Assembly (NCBI GenBank): GCA_031216445.1
Contig: CM062206.1
Coordinates: forward strand, 25,945,501-26,009,500
Length of the DNA: 64,000 nucleotides
Reading direction: 5' to 3'
Origin: Lateolabrax maculatus
Taxonomy: Eukaryota > Chordata > Actinopteri > Acropomatiformes > Lateolabracidae
Position numbers and translations under genes: made by a program
In this document: positions 23,775-35,132 of the stretch, piece after piece
Numbering within the stretch: the first letter of the stretch is position 1
How the letters are laid out: each line of letters opens with the position of its first letter
The notes under the pieces: model-generated
Databases searched by the model: none
Seen by the model: the letters and a program-made list of their open reading frames with translations, nothing else
Told to the model about the DNA's origin: nothing

Positions 23775-25198
23775 TTTTATTAATTTAATAATTTATTAAT
23801 TATTAAGTGGTACTTTACTTACCCTATAGCACCACTAGTGAACATAAGATGATGATGAGGATGAGAACCAACTATAGTCAGTTCTTACATAATATATAGA
23901 TAGAATAATAGAGAGAACATATAAAGATAACATTTATATAACATATACAGAATATATTGTCTCTCTTTATATATATTTATATATATATATATGGATGTTT
24001 TTGTTTAGCAGTTTAATGGTGGACATCTAGTATGGAGCGCATACAGCAGCTGTCACATACACACCAATGTACAGACACACACACACATAATCCCCAGCCC
24101 ATGACAGTTGCAGGGGGTGAGAAGATGAACCAAAGGTCAAGTTAAAGAACACACAGCAGCCTGTCTGGAGCCTCTATCTGTACATCTGCGTCAGTAAGAG
24201 TGGACTGTAACATTAATCACAGGAACAGAGCTGACCTATAGGAGGGAAAAAAAAAAAACAACTGGTCAACATGACCAACATGATGGTAGAATGCCTGCAC
24301 GGGCCAAAAATGAAATGATACTTTCGTTAATAAGTGATTTACATTTGAAAAATGCAGATGCCTTCTTAGGTTCCTTTAAAATTCAAATCAAGAATTCTTT
24401 ATTATCAGAAATGACAGAGCAGATCTTCATTGTTCTTAAGCTTATTTTTTTCATATTATCATTATAACAACAAGACTTTCATGTTAAGCAAAACACGTTG
24501 AGATGAAAGTATTCAAATATGAGGAGGAAATGTCTCACCATAATAAAATATATGTACAACAAAGTGACTAAAATATATATTGTTATAACGAGATACAAAT
24601 ATCTTGTTATATTATAAAAATGTAATTATTTAAGTAGCCTAGTATATATGGTATTGTGATTAGAATAAGAACACTGTCTAGGGTTAAATATTCACTCTGT
24701 GAATCTATGGTTTGTCCATCAGATCATGTTCCCCTTCTAATTATGGAAAAGTGGTAAAAGCATCTTGTTCTAACAACAAAATGTTCTTATTAGAATAAGA
24801 AAATACCCTTTGATGACATATAGAGTGCTTTGTAGTTACAACAGAAAAGCTCTCCCATTGAGAAATCATCATACCTGTGAATTGATTAGTTGTCTAGACC
24901 AAACTGAACTACTTCTCAAACTATCACCCTCCTGCAAAGTACTGTACTCGAAAGATCGTATCATCCTCTAATTGCCTCATCCTTATTACCATACTTAAAA
25001 ACAAAGGGATAAAGGTAGCTGCTTCACAAGATAGTGATATGAAATGATTTTCCTTGAAATGTAATCCAGACACACTGTCCAGATACACTGTTTAACCAAA
25101 ACTACACTTCTTGTACATCCCTTAGTTCCAATGAAGATAATGTATCTAATGTTCCAACATACAATTATATTTTAGACAATGATGTTCTTCCCACTTTA
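23775..25198. other. Unassigned noncoding DNA
   Basis: No gene recognised. AT-rich, with a TATA-rich run at 23962-23992, an A run at 24248-24259, and a LINE-tail-like word (AATTCAAATCAAGAATTCTT) at about 24381-24400. Confidence 0.45.
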
Positions 25199-25440
25199 CA
25201 ACACGTTCGTGTTGTGTCCCTTGCACACAGCAGCTCCATAAAGAAACAGTTTTCCTAGTTTGGTGTGGAAGAACTTGACTGGACTGCACACATCCCTGAC
25301 CTCAACCCCATCCAACACTTTTGGATGAACTGGAACAATGATGTGAGCCACACCTGATCCCAACATGGACCTCAATGCTCTCATGGAAGCCAGGTGGAAA
25401 GCCTGAAACCGGAAGAGTGGAGGCTGTTTTAGCAGCACAT
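25199..25440 (+). pseudogene. Tc1/mariner-like transposase fragment (C-terminal part)
   Basis: The stretch CCATAAAGAAACAGTTTTCC followed by TAGTTTGGTGTGGAAGAACTTGACTGGACTGC and CTGACCTCAACCCCATCCAACACTTTTGGATGAACTGGAAC encodes, across shifted frames, QFSQFGVEELDW-like, PDLNPIQH and DELE-like blocks. The last two flank the third catalytic acidic residue of Tc1-type DDE transposases. The 3' end GTGGAGGCTGTTTTAGCAGCA matches the 'RVEAV(I/L)AA' end common to these proteins. Frameshifts and stops break it, and no inverted repeats are apparent, so it is an isolated relic of a different Tc1 family from the one at 17946-19444. Confidence 0.75.
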
Positions 25441-26897
25441 TGGTGTCGCACTCACATGTTACACTGTCACATACAGTATGGGTTCTGGCCAAACGTCAGA
25501 TGTCCATAATAATTTACAGGGTTGTTGATGCACTAGCAACTGATTGGTGCTACGATCAAATCAGGACAAACCTCAACACTCTATTACTACTTATATTGGG
25601 AAAATATATATTGGAAAAATGCACTGCTTGGCCTCATCAAAGTAAAAGTCATGAGAAATGTCACAGCTTCATGCCCTTCAAAACCCACTGCACTCTTGTG
25701 CAAAATCAGAAAAATCCCTAAATAAGAAGACAGAGCATTTTAAAGAATTAGAAGATGCAAAATTTCACAAGACTGTTATTTTGGTGGGGTAAAGTTGTGA
25801 TTCTGTGGTGGTTTATGTGTTTTTGGTGTTGTTTGTCAATCTTAACTCTAAGTCTATGTACTAGCTTTTCTCTATCTTATCTCATTCTCTCACCTTATCT
25901 CATGTTCATCAGCAAATGGAGCTGGCTTGGTTGTCATGGTGTTGTCCTCTGCCTAGTCGATGCTGCGACTGGTTTTGGTCCAGTGTCAACAGAGTGGCCT
26001 GGAAGTCTAGTGTCTGGTGTCACCAGACCAAAATCACTCACAGGATCCACTGGGAAGAGGTCAAAGGTCATCAAACAGGAGTCAGTGGATGGCTGGAGAA
26101 AGATCGAGGAGGACATTCACATCTGACAAGAGACCATCTTTGAAGAGAGACAGAGGTTACCATCTCCCCCAATATACAACCACCTGTTATCATGTAACTG
26201 AAGTTCCATAAGTAGATCATGTGGTGACGACTGAGCAATCTCTAGTCACTGATAAAGATTAAAATGTGAATGAAAGTTGAGTTTAGATTATTTTGTCAAC
26301 CAACTAGTCAAGGTTAATAATGAACTTTCACTGTCTGTTAGCCTAAATACCACAGAATGATTAATAAACAAGCAGCAATCTCTGGGTCTGAAAAGTAAAA
26401 GTAAAGTGCCCTAAACCTGCGTTCTCTCTAACAGCCAGCAGGGGGCGACTCCACTGATTGCAAAAAGAAATCTGATTGTTTAGAGGTTAATGAGAAAATG
26501 ACCCTACTTCTCTCTTGATTTATTACCTCAGTAAACATTTCCCTAATGAGGGGCTACCATGTGATTGAGAAGACGCTACCACGGCGACCGTCAATCAGGA
26601 TAGAGGCAGCGCTACTCTCTCGTCCAAATTATGTAACTTCAGGTTCCAAAAAAGTAAGATTTGCCTCAGGGGGCTTAACAGTCTGTACAGCGCAGGACAG
26701 CCTCTGTCTTTAGATCCTTGATTCGAAGGAAATTATAAGAGAGTTTACAGTTAATTCTCCACGGCCAGAGAGATAGGCAAATTTTTATCAACAAACTGTC
26801 AATGTATGCTGGGGTTAGTCTTTAAAAGCATAAGTAAGTGAATTAAATGACATACCTTTACCTACTCAATCCATAAAACTCAACCCTAATCAACCCT
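25441..26897. other. Unassigned noncoding DNA
   Basis: No gene recognised. A 123-codon plus-strand frame at 25755-26126 has a hydrophobic, low-complexity first half and no domain; I regard it as chance. A GC-richer segment lies at 26430-26600. Confidence 0.45.
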
Positions 26898-27629
26898 AAA
26901 CCTAAACTTAGTTTTAACTCATTCGAAAGTCTTGTTCTTAGTCTTTCACACCCAATGTGGAAAACTGTACAGCCAATTCTATTTGTCATAGTGTACCGTG
27001 CTCCTGGTCCGTATTCTGAATTTTTAGCAGAATTCTCAGAGTTTTTAACAAGTTTAGTCCTCAAAACAGATAAAGTCATTATTGTAGGTGATTTTAATGT
27101 TCACGTGGACGTAGATAATGATAGCCTTAGTTCTGCGTTTATCTCACTATTAGATTCGATTGGTTTCTGTCAGAGTGTAAACAAACCCACTCATTGTTTT
27201 AACCATACCCTCGATCTTGTTCTGTCATAATGAATCGAAATTGAAGATTTAAAAGTCTTCCCACAAAATTCTGTCTTATCAGACCATTATTTAATAACTT
27301 TTGAATTTATATTACTGGACTATAGGCCATTAGGCAAACATTCCTTTAGTAGATGCCTGTCTGATAGTGCTGTAGCTAAATTTAAAGAAGTGATTCCATC
27401 GGCATTTAATTCAATATCATGTCTCAATGTAACGGAGGACTCCTATGCTAACTTTAGTTCCTCCCAAATTGATTATCTGGTTGATAGTGCTGCAGGCTCG
27501 CTGTGAACGACTCTTGATTGTATTGCTCCTATCAAAAAGAAAATAATAAAACAAAAGAGGTTAGCTCCATGGTAGAACTCCTTAACCCGCAAGTTAAAAG
27601 AAACATTGTGAAAATTAGAAAGGAAATAG
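26898..27629 (+). pseudogene. L2 endonuclease C-terminus and linker, with stops
   Basis: Encodes the C-terminal part of the LINE endonuclease in the same frame as the downstream reverse transcriptase. VIYRAPGPY-like (here VIVYRAPGPY) and GDFNVHVD blocks are visible at about 26985-27110, and the catalytic SDH at about 27277-27285. Six in-frame stops interrupt it: TAA at 27228, TGA at 27231, TGA at 27504, TAG at 27573, TGA at 27609 and TAG at 27627. At the matching sites copy 2 still has sense codons: TAT and GGA at the first two, CGA at 27504 and 27609, TAT at 27573 and AGG at 27627. The two CGA sites are CpG positions, so methylation decay explains them well. The endonuclease is dead. Confidence 0.88.
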
Positions 27630-29555
27630 CGTTCCACCAAACTGGAGGAAACTCATTTAGTTTGGCAAGATAGTCTTAGAACATACAGGAAGGCCTTCCG
27701 TAATGCCAGAGGAGCCTATTACTCCTCACTAATAGAGGAACATAAGAACAACCCCAGGTTTCTTTTCAGCACTGTAGCCAGGCTGACACAGAGTCAGAGC
27801 TCTGTTGAGCCATGTATTCCCAGAGCTCTCAGTAGTAATAACTTCATGAGCTTCTTTGATGATAAAATTCTAACTATTAGAGAAAAAATTCATCATCTTG
27901 TGCTCTCAGCCAGTTCAGATATATCTTCGAGTACAGGAACTTCAGGAACCTCAGCAGCAGCTGTAGAACCAGATTTATATTTAGACTGTTTTTCTCCAAT
28001 TGACCTTTACCAACTAACTTCAATGATTTTTTCGTCTAAACCAACAACCTGCCTCTTAGACCCCATCCCAACTAGGCTGCTTAAAGAAGTTTTACCCTTA
28101 GTTAGCACTTCTTTACTAGACATGATCAATCTGTCTTTAATAACAGGCTATGTACCACAGTCCTTCAAAGTAGCTGTAATTAAACCTCTTCTTAAAAAGC
28201 CTACGCTTGATCCAGGGGTTTTAGCCAATTATAGACCTATATCTAACCTTCCCTTTCTCTCCAAAATCCTTGAGAAAGTGGTCGTTAATCAGTTATGTGA
28301 CTTTCTAAACAGCAATAGTTTATTTGAGGATTTTCAGTCAGGATTTAGGGAATTTCACAGCACAGAGACAGCACTGGTAAAAGTGACAAACGACCTTTTG
28401 ATTGCGTCAGATAAAGGATTTGTCTCTGTACTTGTTCTGTTAGATCTTAGTGCCGCTTTCGATACCATTGACCATTGTATCCTATTACAGAGACTGGAGC
28501 ATTTGATTGGCGTCAAAGGACCCGCACTAAGCTGGTTTCAGTCGTATTTATCAGATAGATTTCAGTTTGTCCATGTAAATGATGAATCCTCCATGCACAC
28601 GGAAGTTAGTCATGGAGTTCCACAAGGTTCAGTGCTCGGACCACTTTTATTTACCTTGTATATGCTTCCTCTAGGCAATATTATCAGGAAACACTCCATA
28701 AACTTTCACTGCTATGCAGATGATACTCAGTTATACTTATTGATAAAGCCAGATGAAACCGGTAAGTTAGCCAAGCTTCAGGCATGTATTAAGGACATAA
28801 AAGACTGGATGACCTGCAATTTCTTGCTGTTAAACTCAGACAAAACTGAAGTTATTGTTCTGGGTCCTAAACACCTGCGAGACGCACTATGTATAGATAT
28901 AGTTACTCTAGATGGCATTGCCCTGGCCTGTAGCACCGCTGTAAGGAGTCTAGGAGTAATCTTTGATCAGGACATGTCCTTTAATACCCATATAAAACAG
29001 ACTTCAGGGACTGCCTTCTTCCAATTACATAACATTATAAAAATCAGGCATATCCTGTCTCAAAAAGATGCAAAAAAACTAGTTCATGCATTTGTTACTT
29101 CTAGGTTAGATTGTTGTAATTCCTTATTATCGGGTTGCCCCGATAAGTCTCTAAAGACTCTCCAGCTGATCCAGAATGCGGCTGCACGTGTACTGACAGG
29201 AACTAGCACAAGAGAACATATTTCTCCGATATTAGCTTCTCTGCACTGGCTCCCTGTGAAATCTAGAATAGAATTTAAAAACCTCTTTCTCACTTACAAA
29301 GCTCTTAATGGTCAGGCACCATCATATCTTCAAGAGCTGATAGTACCGTATTACCCCACTAGAGCACTACGCTCACAGAATGCAGGGTTACTTGTGGTAC
29401 CTAAAGTCTCTAAAAGTAGAATGGGAGCCAGAGCCTTTAGTTATCAAGCTCCTCTTCTGTGGAATCAGCTCCCAATTTGGGTTCGGGAGGCAGACACCCT
29501 CTCTTCGTTTAAGAGTATGCTAAAAACGTTCCTTTTTGATAAAGCTTATAGTTAG
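27630..29555 (+). CDS. L2-type LINE reverse transcriptase (open for 642 codons)
   Basis: RNA-dependent DNA polymerase region of the L2 LINE. In an intact element it copies the element's RNA at a nicked chromosomal site. The frame is open from just after the last linker stop (27627-27629) to the TAG at 29553, and the first ATG in it is at 27846, giving 569 residues. Counting from that ATG, visible motifs are NYRPISNLPF (128-137), motif A LLDLSAAFDTIDH with the catalytic Asp at 200, GVPQGSVLGP (257-266), and the catalytic YADD at 290-293. A C-terminal region (C-rich near SRLDCCNSLLSGCP) follows. There are no frameshifts across the reverse transcriptase domain. Since the endonuclease upstream is full of stops and no promoter is present, this is a well-preserved fossil or a recent insertion inactivated early, not a host gene. 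Confidence 0.88.
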   Translation, partial: RSTKLEETHLVWQDSLRTYRKAFRNARGAYYSSLIEEHKNNPRFLFSTVARLTQSQSSVEPCIPRALSSNNFMSFFDDKILTIREKIHHLVLSASSDISSSTGTSGTSAAAVEPDLYLDCFSPIDLYQLTSMIFSSKPTTCLLDPIPTRLLKEVLPLVSTSLLDMINLSLITGYVPQSFKVAVIKPLLKKPTLDPGVLANYRPISNLPFLSKILEKVVVNQLCDFLNSNSLFEDFQSGFREFHSTETALVKVTNDLLIASDKGFVSVLVLLDLSAAFDTIDHCILLQRLEHLIGVKGPALSWFQSYLSDRFQFVHVNDESSMHTEVSHGVPQGSVLGPLLFTLYMLPLGNIIRKHSINFHCYADDTQLYLLIKPDETGKLAKLQACIKDIKDWMTCNFLLLNSDKTEVIVLGPKHLRDALCIDIVTLDGIALACSTAVRSLGVIFDQDMSFNTHIKQTSGTAFFQLHNIIKIRHILSQKDAKKLVHAFVTSRLDCCNSLLSGCPDKSLKTLQLIQNAAARVLTGTSTREHISPILASLHWLPVKSRIEFKNLFLTYKALNGQAPSYLQELIVPYYPTRALRSQNAGLLVVPKVSKSRMGARAFSYQAPLLWNQLPIWVREADTLSSFKSMLKTFLFDKAYS

Positions 29556-30180
29556 GGCTGGCTCAGGTGAGTCCTGAACCATCCCTTAGTTATGCTGTTA
29601 TTGGCTTAAGACTGTCGGGGGACTTCCTAGGACGCACTGAGCTTCTCTCTCCTCCTCTCCCTCTCTATCTGTACGCATTCCTATCCCACTAATACAGGTT
29701 ACCAACTCCATTTCTTCCTGGTAGTCCTTGTGCTTTCTGTGCTTTTTCACCTCCTCACTTTCTGCAGGTATTTCCGCCCCTGGAGCTGTAGATTCTGGAT
29801 CTGTGATTGCCGGCCGTCTACTGCCCCCATGTTCCTGCTCCACACTCACTGCTGCAGTTGTTATTATTATTAGTCTGATTTGTTGTCTGTCCTCCTGCTC
29901 TCTCTCCCCTCTCCCCCTCTCTCCTCCCCTTTCAACCCAACTCGGTCGATGCAGATGGCCGCCCATCCAGAGCCTGGTTCTGCTCGAGGTTTCTACCTGT
30001 TAAAAGGGAGTTTTTCCTCGCCACTGTCGCCAAGTGCTTGCTCATGGTGGGAACTGTTGGGTCTCTGTAAATAATATTTTAAAGAGTATGGTCTAGACCT
30101 ACTCTATGTGAAAGCGTCTTGAGATAACTTTTGTTATGATTTAGCGCTATACAAATAAAATTGACTTGACTTGACTTGAC

Positions 30181-31650
30181 TACTCATAACACCAGCGTGG
30201 GATGAGGCTGCATTTTATGCCAGTGAAACGCAGTCTCTGAATTCCAGTTCCAGACGTTAGTTAACTGGTTAACTAACTACAGCTTGTGTTTGAGAAGAGG
30301 AAAAGTAAAGGTGATATGTCCTATTGTTTTTTGATAGCATCCTTATTTTGGCTTTGCTATGTTAGCATTATCTCTACAGTATCGTTTATGCTAATTGTTA
30401 TGTGTATAATCTAGCTGCTACCCTTCACAAAACAACCTGGTAAAATTACGACCGATATTTAGGGGAACATATCTGCCAGAGCAAATAAAACATGAGCTCA
30501 CGGATTCATCTGGCTAGCAGGGTGTTCTAAATCAGGAAATTACAAATAACGTTAGTAACTGTGCTGATTTTTTTTAGTGGTTTGCAAGTTATCTGGGAGG
30601 TAGAAAAGGTGAAATGCCTTTCTGGTGTTTTTTATCCAGACTAACTTCTCTTCATGTAACATGTTCAAACTTGCAGTGATACTGGACAATATCATTACTA
30701 ATGTTACTGTGAAACATTTACAGTCAAGAAAAAAACACATATACAGTAGATAAAATGATGCCAGAGGCTTACTATTAAAAAAATCCTGCTTTGTTTACCA
30801 AAGAGAACCAAAGTGAACAATTTTGGAGAATAACTTTTTATTGTCCGATTTCTCATCATTGAAGTGGGAAAGTTGACAAACTTAACATTTAAAGAACATG
30901 ATGTTTGTCTTTTGCATTTCTGCTTTTCACGTAAAGAAAAAAACGTAAGACTCCCATAGTCCCACATCTTACCTTCTCAGTTAGTTGTAAGAAAGTCCTA
31001 TTATTACCACAGCACACTTTGGCAGACTGCAACACAGGCCTATAATGTAGATAATTATCTGTACAAGCCAAACATAATGTTGAAATAATAAAGAAGTGCT
31101 TTATCTCTCTCATCTCTCTTCAAGGCAGCGCTGGCGCTATCTGCTGCATGAATTTGTCTGACACGCCGCACTCGCAAAAGCGCATCACATGATAACGGCA
31201 AATTCAAAAGATTGCCTATACCTGATTAGTTCAAAGCAGCATCATATATTTCAGCAGGTGATGGGTTTCTCTACTCTTTTTCTTTCTGTGGAGCAGAGAG
31301 ACGGGCTTGGATGAATAAGACAGTGAATCAGACACTGTTTGTCTTTTGTTGAAATGAAAGGCTCACAGAACAAGGGTTCTCTACTTTATTATTTCAACAA
31401 TGGAGAGACAGAGTGTCTTCATGTAGTGGCGGTACAATGGAGGCTTTTCATGTGATGTGCGGTGGAGGTGATGCTTTTCATGCTTCTCCATGTAACGAGG
31501 CTGCATTTACCTTGCAAATAGGTTACGGCGGCTTTCTCGTCCTTTAGGTCTTCCGCTTTCAATTCATGTGTGTGTGTGCCCCTGGGTGCATGTATTCTGT
31601 GTTAGTGGGTACATATGCTAATGTGTGTGTGTGTGTGTGTGCACGCTGAG
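30181..31650. other. Unassigned noncoding DNA
   Basis: No gene recognised. A short word at about 30478-30505 (GAGCAAATAAAACATGAGCT then CACGGATT) recurs at 57643-57673, so a small dispersed repeat is present. A GT tract lies at 31623-31640. Confidence 0.45.
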
Positions 31651-31726
31651 ACTCCTAGCTGCCAGAACACTTGGCCTCATTCTCAAAGCAAGCAACCATA
31701 TGTTGATTGGTCTTGAGAAAGCAGGG
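31651..31726. repeat. Diverged repeat pair, copy A
   Basis: This stretch (ACTCCTAGCTGCCAGA ... TTCTCAAAGCAAG ... TTGATTGGTCTTGAGAAA) aligns with 37983-38062 at roughly 70 per cent by eye. On the minus strand both can be read in matching frames sharing an FL..NQ......CFEN..K.SGS pattern (residues in dots differ). It could be an old unclassified repeat or a duplicated conserved element. Confidence 0.45.
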
Positions 31727-32385
31727 AGGAAAAAACATCCGCTCGGAGGGAAGAAAATAAAAAATAACAGTGAAAATCGGGTAATTGCTCCGCCATTTGT
31801 GCATTAATTTTCTTTTCAATGACAATAAGTTGACCCAGCTGAAACCCGCACAAGTCATTTTGCCAGCGTCGTGCAGAAATAAACTTTGCGTCTGACAGGG
31901 AGATAGATGCCCTCAACTTGGTTTCACACAGAGATAAAGGGAACAGAATGGAGGCATTTAATGGGCTTCATATTACCGTGTTCAGAAATATCAGTGTGTG
32001 TTTATGTACAGTACAGATATGAAGTAATGATGCATGTGTGGGCCCCAGTATGTGATCTATTGTGGTCCACAAAAGACCCTCAGCAGGATCAGACAGCAGA
32101 GACTTGGCCTTCTGTTTGCACTTCTTCTTTTCCAATCTCCACCTATAGCTTTTTTCTGCGGTCCATTTGTTGGTGTTTATTGTTTAATTCTGTTGTCCTT
32201 GTTCTTTTTTTTAATCATATTATTTTATTTTTTGCTATTTTCAGATTTAGGTCTTTAATTATGTTTACATTGACTTTGTGTGTTGTAAATTATTTCAATG
32301 GGTAATTCATCAACTGCACATGCTTAATTAGGGGTTTGACTTGTTTGTAGAATGTAAATAGTAATTGTAAAAAGTTCATTTCTGA

Positions 32386-32662
32386 CCTTGGAAACAGCAT
32401 CATCTTACATCACATGATCTTATACCATCAAAAGCTTCACACAGCTGATAAACCTGAAGGTGAAACCATTCACTAAACAAATTATACCAATGTCAAGAAT
32501 GAACTTTCAAGCAAACATGGATGTAACGTTCTTCAAGTGCACAGAAAAATGGAGATTTGAACATGTACAACACAATTCCATCACAACTTGATCTTTCTGC
32601 ATGAAGATCATGTGATATGATCAAAAGTTCCAGAACATCTACTAAATGGACCTTGTTGTGAG
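32386..32662. repeat. Sequence related to the 23.5-kb inverted-repeat element
   Basis: Shares with 23450-23774 the ordered words GACCTTGGAAA, TTTGAACATGT, GATCATGTGATATGA(C/T)CAAA and TGGACCTTGT(G/T)GTGAG (the last at 32646-32661). The left terminal CTCACTACAAGG of the other copy is not seen, so this copy is truncated or diverged. Confidence 0.5.
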
Positions 32663-33959
32663 ATTGTTTTCTTAAATCCATATTATTGCTTAATATAGTT
32701 TTATGGTCTGTAATAAAGCATTTGGTAAAAGAGTATACACACATGCAAATTCTTAAGTTTAAGATTGATTATGTCATGATATGGGAGTTTTTTTTTAAAA
32801 TAAGGTTACTTAGCAAGTGTAATGTATGTAGGGACGTGTTATATTGTATTTTACAGTTTTACTTAATTAGTATATAATGTAGTATTTATTGATAAGTATT
32901 TAACTTAAACATGTACAAGTTGCTCTTTAATGTGTAGTCCAGGATGAGCTGTGTAGTTATCAGATAATGCACATGATGGTTGATTACTCTTGGCAAAGTG
33001 CATTATTTCTCAATATTCATAAATTTGGGAGTGCATTAACCTATATAAACAGCCTCTGATCACAGAACAGTATGTACTGTGTATCGGTTGAGCTTGATAT
33101 TTCATGCTTTAGCTTGGAAATTTTTATTCAGTATGCTTGCAAGCCTACCTAGTCATATACCACCCTAGTCAGCTGTGGTATTAACTCTACATTCTGAGAA
33201 AAAGTGATTGTGTTACTGTTGTGTGCTGAATGAGTGATGCAGTGACCACAATAAAGATCACATTCAGGTGTTTTGTGTGGAAATAGAGAGGGGATTCACA
33301 GCTGCCTCCTTCAGTCTGCTTCTCTGAAGTAAATGAGCGCCTTACTTTAAGAACATAAGCACACGGTGTGGATATAAATAACATAACAGACATAACAGTT
33401 CATCTATGTACTAAAAGTGTATGACAATAGCACAATCTGGATACTTAAATTTTCCCCTAGTAGTGCCAGGGTATAGGCAGCAGTTGAGTTAAGACAACTA
33501 AAATAAGTTTGATTTAAATGTTAGGAAAAAGCTTTGAGAAGAAGAAAATAAAATAAGGGGTGGGATTTTTTTAAGTTCATACTTCCAAAACAAAATAAAT
33601 AAAAAAAATCTAGCTTTTCTTGCTAGTTTCTCCAAAGTTACCTACCTCAGCTTCAATGATCAGTTTTCTCAATTGCCAACAGGCATTGGTCAGTTCTGAA
33701 GCCACTTTTTCAAAACTCTTCATACATTCTGCCTTACCAACATGCATCTTGGCCAAACATTTACTCTCACCTCCAAACACTCAAACCACCAAAATACTTC
33801 ATACAGAAATACAAAACACTGAAACAAAACAAAAAGTTCCTAAAATTCCAGGGCTACAATAAAAAAAAAAAAAAAAAAAATTTAGCATAATCACTCACTG
33901 TACAGTAGTTCTGTAACAGGTGGTGTAAGAACACAATTGCAGCACACAGGATCTAAGGT

Positions 33960-34398
33960 ACAGTAGGTGAAGACTTTTAATGTTAATGTAAAGTTCAGCT
34001 GGTACATATAAAAGGCACACAAAATGCACTTTGGACAGGCTGCAGCTTGCAGCAAAGTCTCACGATCCAGTCTCCAGCTGAGCAGCAGAAACAGCAGACA
34101 GAACAAATCCAAAACGGGGACAGAAGGCTGGTGCGTTTACTGGGAGTCAGGTAAGATGGGAAGGTCAAAAGCAGGCAGAGTTGGCAACGGGAAATCAGAC
34201 TGGAAATAAGCACTGGAGAGTCTGGCATGAAGGCATAGATCAATCTGGTAATGAGTGTTAGAGAGTCAGGAGTATATATAGTGGCTTGATTGGTAATCCC
34301 AGGCAGGTGAATGGACAGGTGAAAGGAGTAAGCTGATGAGGAGGGAGTGGCTGACAGGTAGAGTGGAAAGTTACTGGAGGGTGGAGCTGAACTGTGAC
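33960..34398 (-). repeat. Possible reversed LTR-like fragment
   Basis: Read on the minus strand the block begins with TTGTCACAGTTCAGCTCCAC, runs through CACCTGTCCATTCACCTGCC and a TATATATAC box (plus-strand 34273-34281), and continues into a GC-richer part. The order TGTCAC..., cluster of CACCTG words, then TATA box resembles the U3 part of fish Ty3/gypsy-like LTRs, including the one at 61629-62501. No second LTR or coding part is seen. This is a weak call. Confidence 0.3.
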
Positions 34399-35070
34399 AA
34401 GTTGTCCCTCTCTCCTGCATTTGGTCACAAGTTCTCATCAACATCACATCTTACGACTTCCTGGATCCATGTTTCCAAATCAATCCATAGCTGTCCCCTC
34501 TCGACTGTTTGATAACGAGACTAAAAGCGTGACACCTGAGTAGGCTTTCAGCTGTGTTGGAATGGTTAAATATTCTGCTAAGATCTTCTATATATTTCAG
34601 TATGGTTACTGCAGATATGCAGAATGATGAAAACATTGTGTTTTGAATGTGTTTTGAGCAGCTTTGAAAACAGTGTGCATTTTGAAAGGGTTCGTGGATT
34701 TTGGAAAATGTGGTCATTGAATGCATTTAGTTTGAAAGCAATGGAAAATGATTCACAGTTTGTTCCACATAGACTTGTGTTTCACTGACTGTGTGAGGAG
34801 TTTGGACAGTGTGAATAAAACTATAACCATCAATGTTAATGCACCATTTGCACATGCTTCATTAGAGGTTATAGTGTGTACTAAAGCATTTACTTACATT
34901 TATTTCATAAGTGAGCAGTACAAATTTTATAAAATGTTAACTCATGGTCCCTCTGCTAGCTTAGGCTACTCCTAAGCTTTCAACCAGACTCACAGTCTTC
35001 ATCAGCGGGGGGAGTTTGCTCAGTCGGAGAGCAATCACATCAGATGTCAATACTTGCCATATGATGACAG

Positions 35071-35072
<2 letters not shown>

Positions 35073-35131
<59 letters not shown>
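35073..35131. repeat. (TA)n microsatellite, about 58 bp
   Basis: A pure TA dinucleotide run. It can extrude as a cruciform and is probably length-variable. Confidence 0.97.

Positions 35132-35132
<1 letters not shown>

Larger units (their letters stand above)
26898..30180 (+). mobile_element. L2-clade LINE, copy 1 (5'-truncated, 3.3 kb)
   Basis: A non-LTR retrotransposon lying in the plus direction. It starts inside the apurinic-type endonuclease domain (about 26898), continues through the linker and a complete reverse transcriptase region, stops at 29553-29555, and has a 3' untranslated region of about 625 bp. This ends in GCGCTATACAAATAAAA and four tandem TTGAC units (30161-30180), the tail style of teleost L2 elements. 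Two further copies of the same family lie at 51353-53555 and 45584-46293, all in the same direction. The 5' truncation is the usual outcome of incomplete target-primed reverse transcription. The clade call rests on the reverse transcriptase motifs and the 3' tail, not on a tree. Confidence 0.9.

Noticed and set aside
25755..26126. 123-codon plus-strand frame with hydrophobic start
   Set aside because: Hydrophobic W/F/L-rich half is composition-driven, the second half has no domain, and no start context or splice sites support it.
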